Source: Sphingobacterium sp. CZ-2
GTDB taxonomy: Bacteria; Bacteroidota; Bacteroidia; Sphingobacteriales; Sphingobacteriaceae
Length of the DNA stretch: 64,000 nt
NCBI RefSeq assembly: GCF_004526235.1
Contig: NZ_CP038159.1
Span: 186,001-250,000 of the forward strand
Reading direction: 5' to 3'
Below are positions 25,476-34,200 of this stretch, piece by piece. The position numbers and the translations under genes were made by a program. The notes beneath the pieces are model-generated. The model searched no databases and had not been told where the DNA came from. It was given only the letters and a program-made list of their open reading frames with translations. How positions within the stretch are numbered: the stretch's first letter is position 1; every line of letters begins with the position of its first letter.

Positions 25476-27017
25476 TTAATCCTGAATCGCATCAATACAA
25501 TTCATCCCATCAATTGCTGCCGATACAATCCCACCCGCATACCCCGCACCTTCTGCACATGGATATAAACCAGCGACTTGCGGATGTTGGAAACTATCCT
25601 TATCCCTCGGGATTCTCACCGGTGATGATGTCCTGGACTCCACACCCACCAAAATAGCCTCATTCGTATAATATCCCTTCATTTTCTTTCCGAAAATGGG
25701 CAAGGCCCCACGTAATGCCTGATGCACAAATCCGGGCAGTACCTCCCGCAGATCCACAGACCGCGTTCCAGGCTTATAAGAATTTATAGGAAGATCCAAT
25801 GAAACCTTCTGCTGTACAAAATCCACCATGCGCTGTGCCGGAGCGACCAGATTCCCACCACCCAGCTGAAACGCCCTCTGCTCGATTTCCCGCTGAAAAT
25901 CCAACAAGGCAAAAGGATCAGCATCTGCATTTTTCACATCCTCCAGATTGATCTGGATCACGGTTCCGGAATTGGCATGTGGGTTATTCCGTTTGGAAGG
26001 AGACCAGCCATTGACCACAATCTCTTCATGATCCGTTGCACAGGGAGCAATAATCCCTCCCGGACACATGCAGAAGGAAAATACCCCGCGGCCGTCTACC
26101 TGTTCCACCAAGCTGTAATAGGCAGGCGGTAGGTTTTCCGGTCTGATGGAACAATGGTATTGCGCCTGATCGATGATTTCCTGCGGATGCTCGATCCGAA
26201 CCCCTAAAGCAAAAGGTTTGGCTTCCAATAACCAGCCTTTTTTCCGAAAGAGTTCGTAGATATCCCGAGCCGAATGTCCCGTAGCGACGACCACATGTTT
26301 GGCCAGGATACGCTCGCCTGCATCCGTCAAAACGCCTTCCACCTGTCCGAATTGTTCCAGGATATCGACCACCTTGCAGTCGAACAGCACCTCGCCGCCA
26401 AATTCGATGATCCGTTCGCGGATGCTTTCAATGATATGCGGTAATTTATTGGTTCCGATATGCGGACGGGCATCCACCATGATATCTGGGGTGGCGCCAT
26501 GCTCCACAAAAATACCCAGTACCTGTTGCACATCGCCGCGTTTGTTCGATCGAGTGTATAGTTTTCCATCCGAATAGGTTCCGGCACCACCTTCTCCATA
26601 ACAATAATTGGATTCCGGATTGACAATCCCTTCGCGGTTGATCTTCGCCAGATCCCGACGGCGGTCCTGTACCTTTTTCCCTCTTTCGATCACGATGGGT
26701 TTTAATCCCCTTTCCAAGCAGCGGTAGGCCGCAAAAAGTCCGGCCGGTCCAGCCCCAATGATGATCACGGGTTTAGCTTGGCTGACGTCCTTTAATTTAC
26801 TGTGGAAATCCGGTAGGGAAACAGGTTCATCAATGAAATAAACGATCCTCAAGCGGAAAAGCACTTGTTTGCCTCGGGCATCAATAGAGCGTTTCCGGAT
26901 ATGGAATCCTTGGATACGTTGTACAGGGATACGAAGTTTTTTGGATCCTTCGTTTAAAATACGTTTTTCATCGTCTATGGCCTCAGGAACTAAGGCAATT
27001 TCAATTTTTTTCTGCAT
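25476..27017 (-). CDS. FAD-dependent dehydrogenase of the COG2509 type
   Basis: This 513-residue protein has an N-terminal RNA-binding-like segment (about 1-75, with KLRIPVQRIQGFHIRKRSID), then a dinucleotide-binding motif IIGAGPAG (87-94) with the following ERG acid. A CYGEGGAGTYSDGKLYTR block follows, and ATGHSARDIYELF further on. The order matches COG2509, large flavoproteins of unknown reaction found across bacteria. A -7 box precedes it. The FAD-binding call is firm, the substrate unknown. Confidence 0.85.
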   Translation of the reverse strand: MQKKIEIALVPEAIDDEKRILNEGSKKLRIPVQRIQGFHIRKRSIDARGKQVLFRLRIVYFIDEPVSLPDFHSKLKDVSQAKPVIIIGAGPAGLFAAYRCLERGLKPIVIERGKKVQDRRRDLAKINREGIVNPESNYCYGEGGAGTYSDGKLYTRSNKRGDVQQVLGIFVEHGATPDIMVDARPHIGTNKLPHIIESIRERIIEFGGEVLFDCKVVDILEQFGQVEGVLTDAGERILAKHVVVATGHSARDIYELFRKKGWLLEAKPFALGVRIEHPQEIIDQAQYHCSIRPENLPPAYYSLVEQVDGRGVFSFCMCPGGIIAPCATDHEEIVVNGWSPSKRNNPHANSGTVIQINLEDVKNADADPFALLDFQREIEQRAFQLGGGNLVAPAQRMVDFVQQKVSLDLPINSYKPGTRSVDLREVLPGFVHQALRGALPIFGKKMKGYYTNEAILVGVESRTSSPVRIPRDKDSFQHPQVAGLYPCAEGAGYAGGIVSAAIDGMNCIDAIQD

Positions 27018-27049
27018 AATTCTGTTGGGGTTTTATCCCAAAAACGCTA

Positions 27050-27057
27050 CAAAGTTA
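27050..27057 (-). promoter_or_regulatory. -7 promoter box of the FAD dehydrogenase gene
   Basis: TAACTTTG on the minus strand lies 32 bp before the start codon at 27017 and matches TAnnTTTG. Confidence 0.55.
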
Positions 27058-27167
27058 CCATTTCCTGCCATAATTTCACGTTTTACAAGGATTGGTATAT
27101 CGTTTGATATGTTATTTTTATAAAAACAATTTCTTAATTTTAAAGAATACAAGTTAAAACATTACAC

Positions 27168-27746
27168 ATGAAAAGATTATTAATCGCCTTAGTAGGTTTA
27201 TTCACAGCACTTTCTTTCAGTTCTTGTGGTTACAACACCATGGTTTCCCAGGATGAGAATGTTAAAGGAAAATGGGCACAGGTTGAAAATGCTTACCAAC
27301 GTAGAGCAGACCTTATCCCGAATTTGGTTAATACCGTAAAAGGAGCTGCCAACCACGAAGAGAGCACTTTGACAGCTGTTACAGAAGCTCGCGCAAAAGC
27401 AACTTCAGTAACTGTTGACCCATCCAACTTGTCAGAAGAAGCCATCGCAAATTACCAACAATCCCAGGATGCATTATCGCAGTCTTTGGGTCGTTTATTG
27501 GTTAGTGTGGAAGCTTACCCAGACTTGAAGGCGAATGCGAACTTCCAAGAATTGCAAGCGCAGTTGGAAGGAACAGAGAATCGTATTTCCGTAGAACGCA
27601 GAGCGTACAACGAAGCTGTTCAGGAGTACAATACTACGGTTCGTTCATTTCCTAACAATTTGATGGCTGGTATTTTTGGATTCAAAGCTAAAGGTACGTT
27701 TAAAGCAACTGAAGGATCAGATAAAGCTCCAACAGTTCAATTTTAA
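27168..27746 (+). CDS. lemA: LemA family lipoprotein
   Basis: This 192-residue protein has a lipobox ending at Cys20 (SFSSC-G), so it is a lipid-anchored envelope protein. The LemA signature ENAYQRRADLIPNLVNTVKG follows (about 43-62), then a long helical body and a conserved YNEAVQEYNTTVRSFP segment. The function of LemA proteins is not settled. It is followed by two TPM-domain genes, a common arrangement, but a hairpin terminator lies in the gap. Confidence 0.93.
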   Translation: MKRLLIALVGLFTALSFSSCGYNTMVSQDENVKGKWAQVENAYQRRADLIPNLVNTVKGAANHEESTLTAVTEARAKATSVTVDPSNLSEEAIANYQQSQDALSQSLGRLLVSVEAYPDLKANANFQELQAQLEGTENRISVERRAYNEAVQEYNTTVRSFPNNLMAGIFGFKAKGTFKATEGSDKAPTVQF

Positions 27747-27770
27747 TGAATTTTATTGTTGTTAATATAG

Positions 27771-27819
27771 AAAGATGAATGCGTGGAGCAATCCATCCGC
27801 ATTCATCTTTCCTTTTTTT
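27771..27819 (+). terminator. Terminator or attenuator between lemA and the TPM genes
   Basis: The perfect 13-bp stem AAAGATGAATGCG/CGCATTCATCTTT with an inner TGGA/TCCA pair is followed by CCTTTTTTT, six bases before the next start codon. It may reduce expression of the TPM genes relative to lemA. Confidence 0.75.
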
Positions 27820-27824
27820 AGCTC

Positions 27825-28253
27825 ATGGAAATATTTAATCAAGAGGAACAGGAAAAAGTAGTTCAGGCCATTAGTTTGGCCGAGAACCGTACATCAGGAG
27901 AGATCCGTTTGGTGGTGGAAAGAAAGCTACATGGCATAGAGGCATATGAGCAGGCAACAGCGTATTTCGAGAAGCTGAAGATGCACCAGACCTTATTGCG
28001 TAATGGGGTATTGATCTATTTGGCGACCGATGACCATCAGTTTGCGATCATCGGCGACTCGGGGATCAATGATAAAGTTCCTGCGGATTTTTGGGAATCC
28101 ACAAAAGAATCCATGTTGGCATATTTTAGGCAATCGGATTATGTGCATGGACTGATTGCGGGCATTGAACAGGCAGGGGAGCAGCTGGCACATTATTTCC
28201 CAAGAAGGGATGATGATGTCAATGAACTTCCAAATGATATTTATTTTGGATAA
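27825..28253 (+). CDS. TPM domain protein, cytoplasmic-type
   Basis: This 142-residue protein lacks a signal peptide and a membrane helix. It starts FNQEEQEKVVQAISLAENRTSGEIRLVVE, with VLIYLATDDHQFAIIGDSGIN in the middle, matching the TPM_phosphatase domain (TLP18.3/Psb32/MOLO-1). The second TPM gene starts 10 bp later. Proteins of this fold have been linked to phosphatase or assembly-factor roles; none is shown here. Confidence 0.85.
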   Translation: MEIFNQEEQEKVVQAISLAENRTSGEIRLVVERKLHGIEAYEQATAYFEKLKMHQTLLRNGVLIYLATDDHQFAIIGDSGINDKVPADFWESTKESMLAYFRQSDYVHGLIAGIEQAGEQLAHYFPRRDDDVNELPNDIYFG

Positions 28254-28263
28254 ACAACAATTT

Positions 28264-29091
28264 ATGGACAAGAGAACTCGTTTATTGAGTACGTCTATCA
28301 AGATATTCCTTGGATTATTTGTAGGGTTAATCATTCACTTTACGGCGTTGGCGCAGGATTTTCCTGCTGTTCCGAACCGATTGGTTAGTGATTATACCAA
28401 TACGTTGAGTGCCAGTGAACAACAGGCGCTCGAGCAGAAGTTATTGGCTTTTGAAGATAGTACAACCACCCAGTTAGCGGTGGTGGTGATGAATTCGACC
28501 GGGGATTATGATATCGCTGATTATGGCGATCGCTTGGCAAAAAAATGGGGCGTAGGTAATAAGAAATACGATAATGGTATTCTATTACTGGTAGCCTTGG
28601 GCGATCGTGCCGTAACGATCCGTACGGGTTATGGTATTGAGGGTGCAGTGCCCGATGTGATTGCCTACCGGATTATTGAAAATGAAATAAAACCAGCCTT
28701 CAGACAGGGCGATTATTATACAGGTATTAATAATGGGGTGGATGCGTTAATTTCCCATGCAAAAGGGGAGTATAAAGCAGAGCCTAAGGAGACCTATTCT
28801 ACAGAAGGTGGAGGTGGTATTCCCATTATTTTCATCATTATCGTCGTATTTGTCATCATATCCATTATTTCCAAACGCGGAGGTGGAGGGAACAATGGTG
28901 GCGGACGTGTGATGGGCGGTCGTGGTTCTTCAGACCTGTTCTGGTGGACCTTGTTGAATTCCTTAGGCCGTGGTGGTGATAATGACGGAGGTGGATTTGG
29001 TGGCGGCGGCTTTGGAGGCGGCGGAGGCGGTGGCTTCGGCGGTTTCGGAGGAGGCGGCTTCGGTGGCGGTGGTGCCAGCGGAAGATGGTAA
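28264..29091 (+). CDS. TPM domain protein with signal peptide and glycine-rich tail
   Basis: The start MDKRTRLL at ATG 28264 gives 275 residues; earlier in-frame starts lie inside the preceding gene. A signal peptide (about 1-30, ending ALA-Q) is followed by a TPM domain (VSDYTNTLSASEQQ, DNGILLLVALGDRAVTIRTGYG, about 35-180), a membrane helix (about 195-215) and a long low-complexity Gly-Phe tail to the end. This is the YgcG-type architecture found next to LemA. The tail would be on the opposite side of the membrane from the TPM domain. Confidence 0.9.
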   Translation: MDKRTRLLSTSIKIFLGLFVGLIIHFTALAQDFPAVPNRLVSDYTNTLSASEQQALEQKLLAFEDSTTTQLAVVVMNSTGDYDIADYGDRLAKKWGVGNKKYDNGILLLVALGDRAVTIRTGYGIEGAVPDVIAYRIIENEIKPAFRQGDYYTGINNGVDALISHAKGEYKAEPKETYSTEGGGGIPIIFIIIVVFVIISIISKRGGGGNNGGGRVMGGRGSSDLFWWTLLNSLGRGGDNDGGGFGGGGFGGGGGGGFGGFGGGGFGGGGASGRW

Positions 29092-29128
29092 TAGAACATT
29101 TAATCGGATATAAATTAAATACTTGAAA

Positions 29129-30256
29129 ATGAAAAAATTAATTCTAAGTGCACTAGTTGCAGTTCCTTCCTTGCTCTTTGCACAGGAAGATTACTCCATA
29201 AAAGGTAACATCGGTACCCACGATGCGCCGGCAAAAGTTTTCTTATCGTATTCGGATGGTGGTCAGAATCATTTGGATTCTGCCAATGTGGTAAAGGGCG
29301 CATTTACCTTCAATGGAGTTGTATCGCAGCCTACACAGGCGCAGTTGATACTTTCGCCAGAAGGTAAGGGCATTCGTCAATTGAGTAATCCTGATGTGGG
29401 TGGTTTGTATTTGGCAAAAGGCGTGATCAATGTAAAAGGTGATAAACTGAGCACAGCGACGGTATCAGGAAATGATATCAACAAGGATTTCACGGATTAC
29501 AAGAATGCGATGAAACCAGTGACGGATCAGTTTGCACAATTGAACAAGACGTATGCGGATGCACCTAAAGAACAGCAAGAAAATGAGGAATTTGTGGGCG
29601 GGTTGCAGAACCAAGCTATGGCTTTGTTTGAAAAACAGAAAGAATTGAGCCAGCAGTTTGTTTTGAGCAAACCGAATAGCTATGTAAGTTTGAATATTCT
29701 TGGGGATTTGATCTCTGCAGAGAATGTGAATGACCTAGGTATTCCAGCTTATGAGAAATTGTCGCCTGCATTGAAGAATACCGAAAAGGGAAAAGCCATT
29801 GCTGCGAAGATTGAGAAATTGAAAGGTGTAGCGATCGGTGCTGTGGCTCCGGAAATTGCATTGCCGGATACAGCTGGAAATGTGATCAAATTGTCTTCGT
29901 TGAGAGGAAAATATGTATTGATCGATTTCTGGGCGAGCTGGTGTGGACCATGCCGTCATGAAAACCCAAATGTTGTAGCAGCGTTCAATAAGTTTAAGGA
30001 TAAGAATTTTACGGTATTTGGCGTTTCCTTGGATCGTCCGGGTAAGAAGGATGATTGGGTAAAAGCTATTCATGAGGATAAATTGGAGCAATGGCCGCAT
30101 GTGTCGGATTTGAAATTCTGGCAATCGGAGGTCGTTCCTTTGTATGCTATTGAGGGGATACCTGCTAATTTTTTGGTTGATCCTAGTGGAAAGATCATTG
30201 CTTCGAATTTGAGAGGCAAGGCCTTGGAAGAAAAATTGGCTGAGGTTATTAAGTAG
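29129..30256 (+). CDS. TlpA-like thiol-disulphide protein with DUF4369-type N-terminus
   Basis: This 375-residue secreted protein starts at ATG 29129 (MKKLILSALVAV), with a signal peptide ending FAQ near residue 19. The N-terminal half (about 22-230) resembles DUF4369. The C-terminal half is a thioredoxin-fold AhpC/TSA-Redoxin domain with active site C272-G-P-C275 in DFWASWCGPCRHE. Such proteins are periplasmic thiol oxidoreductases whose partner is often a DsbD-like protein; a split DsbD is encoded at 46.4-48.7 kb. The partner is inferred. Confidence 0.9.
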   Translation: MKKLILSALVAVPSLLFAQEDYSIKGNIGTHDAPAKVFLSYSDGGQNHLDSANVVKGAFTFNGVVSQPTQAQLILSPEGKGIRQLSNPDVGGLYLAKGVINVKGDKLSTATVSGNDINKDFTDYKNAMKPVTDQFAQLNKTYADAPKEQQENEEFVGGLQNQAMALFEKQKELSQQFVLSKPNSYVSLNILGDLISAENVNDLGIPAYEKLSPALKNTEKGKAIAAKIEKLKGVAIGAVAPEIALPDTAGNVIKLSSLRGKYVLIDFWASWCGPCRHENPNVVAAFNKFKDKNFTVFGVSLDRPGKKDDWVKAIHEDKLEQWPHVSDLKFWQSEVVPLYAIEGIPANFLVDPSGKIIASNLRGKALEEKLAEVIK

Positions 30257-30263
30257 GCTTTCT

Positions 30264-30420
30264 CGTCATTGCGGAGCTCTTTACCCGTCATTGCGAGACA
30301 CTTTACCCGTCATTGCGAGGGACGAAGCAATCTTTCGAATAGTTTAAAGATTGCTTCGTCGTACCTCCTCGCAATGACGTAGAGCGCCTCGCAATGACGT
30401 AGAGTGCCTCGCAATGACGG
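30264..30420. repeat. Family A repeat A4 with threefold reiterated ends
   Basis: The core palindrome is 30308-30379. The left end CGTCATTGCG occurs at 30264, 30286 and 30308 (22-bp period). The right end CCTCGCAATGACG occurs at 30367, 30387 and 30407 (20-bp period). The loop is diverged (TTTCGAATAGTTTAAAG). It occupies nearly the entire gap between the convergent TlpA-like and radA genes. Confidence 0.9.
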
Positions 30421-30426
30421 ATAAAA

Positions 30427-31815
30427 CTACCCAAACAATATCCTGAAAATATCTTCCAATTGCGCTACGGGCCGCACCAATATCCCATACTTCTTCACAT
30501 CCAAGCCCTTACTATTATACTTCGAAATAAAAATCTGCTCAAAGCCCAATTTCTCAGCTTCCTGAATCCTTTGCTCAATCCTATTCACCGCTCTTATTTC
30601 CCCCGATAATCCCACCTCACCCGCAAAAGTAATATTCGCTGGCAAGGCGATATCCTGCTGGGAGGAAATAATTGCCGCAATCACCGCCAGATCAATAGCC
30701 GGATCTTCCACCCTTAACCCTCCTGCAATATTTAAAAATACATCCTGCGCACTCAGCCTAAGGCCAAACCTTTTCTCCAATACCGCCAACAACATATTCA
30801 ACCGTTTTGTATCAAAACCCGTAGAGCTTCGTTGTGGGGTACCAAAAGCTGAATTTGACACCAATGCCTGTACCTCGATCATCAAAGGCCGAATACCCTC
30901 CAGCATGGCCGCTACAGCGATCCCACTGACAGGTTCCTCCCGCTGGGACAGCATGATCTCTGAAGGATTGGAAACCTCCCTCAGCCCCGATCCCTGCATC
31001 TCATAGATCCCTAATTCCGAGGAAGAACCAAAACGATTCTTCACCGCTCGCAGAATGCGGTACACATGATGCCGGTCGCCTTCAAACTGAAGCACCGTAT
31101 CCACCATATGTTCCAGCACTTTAGGCCCGGCAATACTGCCATCTTTCGTGATATGCCCTACAATAAAAACCGGGGTATTGGTTTCCTTGGCAAAACGCAA
31201 TAACTCCGCCGTACATTCCCTTACCTGCGATACAGAACCCGGAGCAGATTCAATCTGCGCGGTATGTAAAGTCTGTATGGAATCTATCACCACCACATTC
31301 GGCTCTACCTGATCGATCTGTTTAAAGATGTTCTGCATGGAGGTTTCCGTCAGGATATAACAGTTGGCGTTGGAACTCTGGGAGAGACGTTCCGCCCGCA
31401 TCTTGATCTGCTGTTCACTTTCCTCCCCGGAGATATATAATGTTTTCACCTGCGGAATGGAAAGGGCAAGTTGCAACATCAGGGTTGATTTACCGATGCC
31501 CGGTTCCCCGCCGATCAGGACCAAGGATCCCGGAACGATCCCACCCCCCAAGACGCGGTTGAACTCCTTGTCCGGACTTAAGATCCGTTGCTCTTCCGAA
31601 TAAACGATTTCATGGATGATTGCCGCTTTGTTGCTGCGTTTATTGGTTCCGGGTACCGTACTGGTACTTCGCCATTCAGGAACCCGAGAGGAACTTTTTT
31701 CCACCACTTCTTCCACAAAGCTGTTCCATTGTTTACAGGATGGACATTGTCCTAGCCATTTCGGTGATTCATAACCACAGGATTGACAGAAATATGCTGA
31801 TTTCGTTTTAGCCAT
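30427..31815 (-). CDS. radA: DNA repair protein RadA
   Basis: This 462-residue protein is of standard length. It has an N-terminal C4 zinc finger (Cys10, Cys13, Cys24, Cys27), a RecA-like ATPase with Walker A GGEPGIGKST (103-112), the RadA motif KNRFGSS, and a C-terminal Lon-protease-like domain. RadA is a RecA-related helicase that acts on branch migration in recombination. It is monocistronic and convergent with the TlpA-like gene. Confidence 0.97.
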   Translation of the reverse strand: MAKTKSAYFCQSCGYESPKWLGQCPSCKQWNSFVEEVVEKSSSRVPEWRSTSTVPGTNKRSNKAAIIHEIVYSEEQRILSPDKEFNRVLGGGIVPGSLVLIGGEPGIGKSTLMLQLALSIPQVKTLYISGEESEQQIKMRAERLSQSSNANCYILTETSMQNIFKQIDQVEPNVVVIDSIQTLHTAQIESAPGSVSQVRECTAELLRFAKETNTPVFIVGHITKDGSIAGPKVLEHMVDTVLQFEGDRHHVYRILRAVKNRFGSSSELGIYEMQGSGLREVSNPSEIMLSQREEPVSGIAVAAMLEGIRPLMIEVQALVSNSAFGTPQRSSTGFDTKRLNMLLAVLEKRFGLRLSAQDVFLNIAGGLRVEDPAIDLAVIAAIISSQQDIALPANITFAGEVGLSGEIRAVNRIEQRIQEAEKLGFEQIFISKYNSKGLDVKKYGILVRPVAQLEDIFRILFG

Positions 31816-31884
31816 TAAGCGAATTTAAAAAAATGTACCTACAAGTTGTAACATAAGGACTATATTGTCGACAAATAGCCTAAA

Positions 31885-32391
31885 ATGAATACTAACCTGG
31901 AGCAAGAATTTGTGGCGCTGCTGGAGGATAACCAAAATATTCTCCACAAGATCTGTAGGCTATATGCCTCAGATGTGGCTTCGCACCAAGATCTTTTCCA
32001 AGAGATGGTCATTCAGTTATGGCGGTCATATCCGAAGTTCAAGGGGGATTCCAAGTTTTCGACTTGGGCTTACCGGGTTTCCCTGAACACGGCGATTTCC
32101 CTCTACCGATCCAAACGCAATAAGATCAGCACGGTGGATTGGGATCAATCATTTGCCAATATCAAATATGAAGAATATAATTCGGAAGAGGAAGAGCAAC
32201 TGAAGTTCCTTTACGATGCTGTCCGACAATTAAACGATATCGACAAGGCCTTGGTCTATATGTACCTGGAAGATAAGGATTATGCAGAGATCTCCGAAAC
32301 ATTGGGTATCTCCGAGGTAAATGCCCGGGTGAAGATGAACCGCATCAAAGGAAAAATAAAAGAAATATTGGCTAAAAAAGGAATCGTATAA
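31885..32391 (+). CDS. ECF-type RNA polymerase sigma factor
   Basis: This 168-residue protein has region 2 (ICRLYASDVASHQDLFQEM, FSTWAYRVSLNTAI) and region 4 (DKALVYMYLEDKDYAEISETLGISEVNARVKMNRIK in outline) typical of sigma-70 extracytoplasmic-function factors. It binds core polymerase and selects promoters under some stress. The next gene starts within its stop codon (TAATG), so the two are translationally coupled. The neighbour is a candidate partner or anti-sigma factor. Confidence 0.93.
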   Translation: MNTNLEQEFVALLEDNQNILHKICRLYASDVASHQDLFQEMVIQLWRSYPKFKGDSKFSTWAYRVSLNTAISLYRSKRNKISTVDWDQSFANIKYEEYNSEEEEQLKFLYDAVRQLNDIDKALVYMYLEDKDYAEISETLGISEVNARVKMNRIKGKIKEILAKKGIV

Positions 32392-33020
32392 TGGATGGCT
32401 TAGATTTACTGAAACAGCATTGGAATAAGGATGGGGATTTTCCGAAAGTAAATAAGGAGGAGATCCGTCGTATGCTCTATAAAAGCTCCTCATCCCTAGC
32501 GAAATGGATTTTCTTCGTTTCCGTGATCGAGCTATTTTTAGGACTCGCTTTTAATGCGTGGTTCTTTTTCTTTTCAGATGTGGAAATGGGACGTGATACG
32601 GATCCCCTTTGGTTGAAGATCATCGATCAATCGATCAATGTTATTTCCTATGTGATCACGTTTTATTTTATCTATACTTTCTTTCAGGCCTATTATAAGA
32701 TCAAGAACACCAATAATACCAAGGATTTATTGAACGATATATTAGCTTCACGCAAAACCGTAAACCAGTATATTTCCTTCAATATCTATTTGATTATTAT
32801 TTCCTTGACTATTGGGTCGATTTCCTTCATTATCGAAAAGCATATTTTTGATAAAAGTACGGGAGAAATGATGCTTTATGCCATATTTACAATCATTGCC
32901 GTAAGTATTATGGGGTTTTTTATCATCAAATTGATGAAATTCTATTTCCGATTGATCTATATCCGACTGGTCAATAAGTTGGATAAAAACTACGATGAAT
33001 TGGTGCAATTGGAAGATTAA
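32391..33020 (+). CDS. Membrane protein coupled to the ECF sigma gene; candidate anti-sigma factor
   Basis: This 209-residue protein has a short cytosolic N-terminus (about 1-40: DLLKQHWNKDGDFPKVNKEEI) and four membrane helices (about 41-65, 82-108, 128-148 and 160-184), then a cytosolic tail ending YDELVQLED. The N-terminal helix pair resembles the short domains through which membrane anti-sigma factors hold sigma. I see no ZAS zinc motif. Coupling through TAATG supports a partnership; the role is inferred. Confidence 0.65.
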   Translation: MDGLDLLKQHWNKDGDFPKVNKEEIRRMLYKSSSSLAKWIFFVSVIELFLGLAFNAWFFFFSDVEMGRDTDPLWLKIIDQSINVISYVITFYFIYTFFQAYYKIKNTNNTKDLLNDILASRKTVNQYISFNIYLIIISLTIGSISFIIEKHIFDKSTGEMMLYAIFTIIAVSIMGFFIIKLMKFYFRLIYIRLVNKLDKNYDELVQLED

Positions 33021-33021
33021 C

Positions 33022-34200
33022 CTATTTCCTTTCGTTTTCTTTAAGGACCCTTAGGAAGTTCAACCCCATAATCTTCGCGATATCAGCCTTTTTATAACCT
33101 CTTTCCAATAATGCTTTGGTCAGGTTGGGAAATTTGGAAACATCTTCCAAGCCGATGGGTGCCGAATTGATGCCATCGAAATCAGAACCGATCGCTACAT
33201 GATCTATGCCTACCTTGGATACCAAATAATCGATATGTTTGAGCACCATTTCCATAGGTGCATCCACCTGCTGCCTCTGTTTCTTGGTTAACTGGGCATA
33301 CATCTTATCTAGGGATAATTTCTTAGCTGGATCTACTTGATGGTTTTTTGTAAATACTTTTTCCACACGGCTTTTATAGCCGGAATCCAAGAATTCCGAA
33401 TAAAAATTAACACCAATGACGCCGCCATTCTTCTGGAGGGCTGTCAATTGTTGATCATCCAGATTGCGGTAATGCGGCGTTAGGGCAGCAGCATTGCTAT
33501 GGGATACCAATACGGGTTTGCTACTGATTTCCATCACATCATAGAATGTTTTCTTGCCCGCATGGGAAAGATCAACCATCATCCCCAGTTCGTTCATTCT
33601 TTTAATGATGGCCCTTCCATTTTCGTTCAACCCTTTCCCTTTATCCCCTTTGGTCTTTACCTCTTCGGCAGCGGCAGTTGCCCAAGGGAGATTGTAGTTC
33701 CAGGTCAGGGTGAGGTATCGGGCGCCACGATCATATAATTTATCGAGGTTTTCGATGTTCTCTTCGATCATGTTTCCCCCTTCGATACCGATCAAGGCGA
33801 CGATCTTGCCAGCCTGATGTATGCGTTCGATATCAGCGGCACTCTTCGCCAATTCGATTTTATCGGGATTGTTCTGCAGTAATTTTTCTAAGGCATCCAG
33901 TTGATCATTGGCATGCTTAAAGGCATTTTTCTTCCATTTCTTATCATCAGACCAAACCGCGAATACCTGCACATCAACGCCCCCTTCCTTTAGCCGTGGA
34001 AGGTCGGTATGCCCTGATTTGATGCGTTTGCCAATATCTAACCCCGGAAGGATACTTTCAATGATGACATCGTTATGGCCATCGATCAACAGAAGCTCTT
34101 CATGGATTTTTTTATAATCCTTGGACAGGTTACGGTCTTGTGCCTTGGCTGTAAGCAGGGATAGGCAACAGGCGATTAGGCTGAATGATAGGGTTTTCAT
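33022..34200 (-). CDS. M19 family membrane dipeptidase
   Basis: This 392-residue protein has a signal peptide (about 1-20). The zinc-binding pattern of renal-type dipeptidases is visible: H42-N-D44 (DGHNDV), EGGN in IGIEGGNMIE, SHAG in VDLSHAGKK, the VSHSN motif and SDFDG near the end. These enzymes cleave dipeptides, including those with D-residues, in the periplasm. Its start overlaps the stop of the serine hydrolase gene (34197-34200) by 4 bp, so the two form an operon that may work on wall-derived peptides. Confidence 0.93.
   Translation of the reverse strand: MKTLSFSLIACCLSLLTAKAQDRNLSKDYKKIHEELLLIDGHNDVIIESILPGLDIGKRIKSGHTDLPRLKEGGVDVQVFAVWSDDKKWKKNAFKHANDQLDALEKLLQNNPDKIELAKSAADIERIHQAGKIVALIGIEGGNMIEENIENLDKLYDRGARYLTLTWNYNLPWATAAAEEVKTKGDKGKGLNENGRAIIKRMNELGMMVDLSHAGKKTFYDVMEISSKPVLVSHSNAAALTPHYRNLDDQQLTALQKNGGVIGVNFYSEFLDSGYKSRVEKVFTKNHQVDPAKKLSLDKMYAQLTKKQRQQVDAPMEMVLKHIDYLVSKVGIDHVAIGSDFDGINSAPIGLEDVSKFPNLTKALLERGYKKADIAKIMGLNFLRVLKENERK

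Noticed and set aside
28794..29099. Proline-rich open frame on the minus strand
   Set aside because: It is the complement of the Gly-Phe repeat coding region of the TPM protein and has no start context or family similarity.
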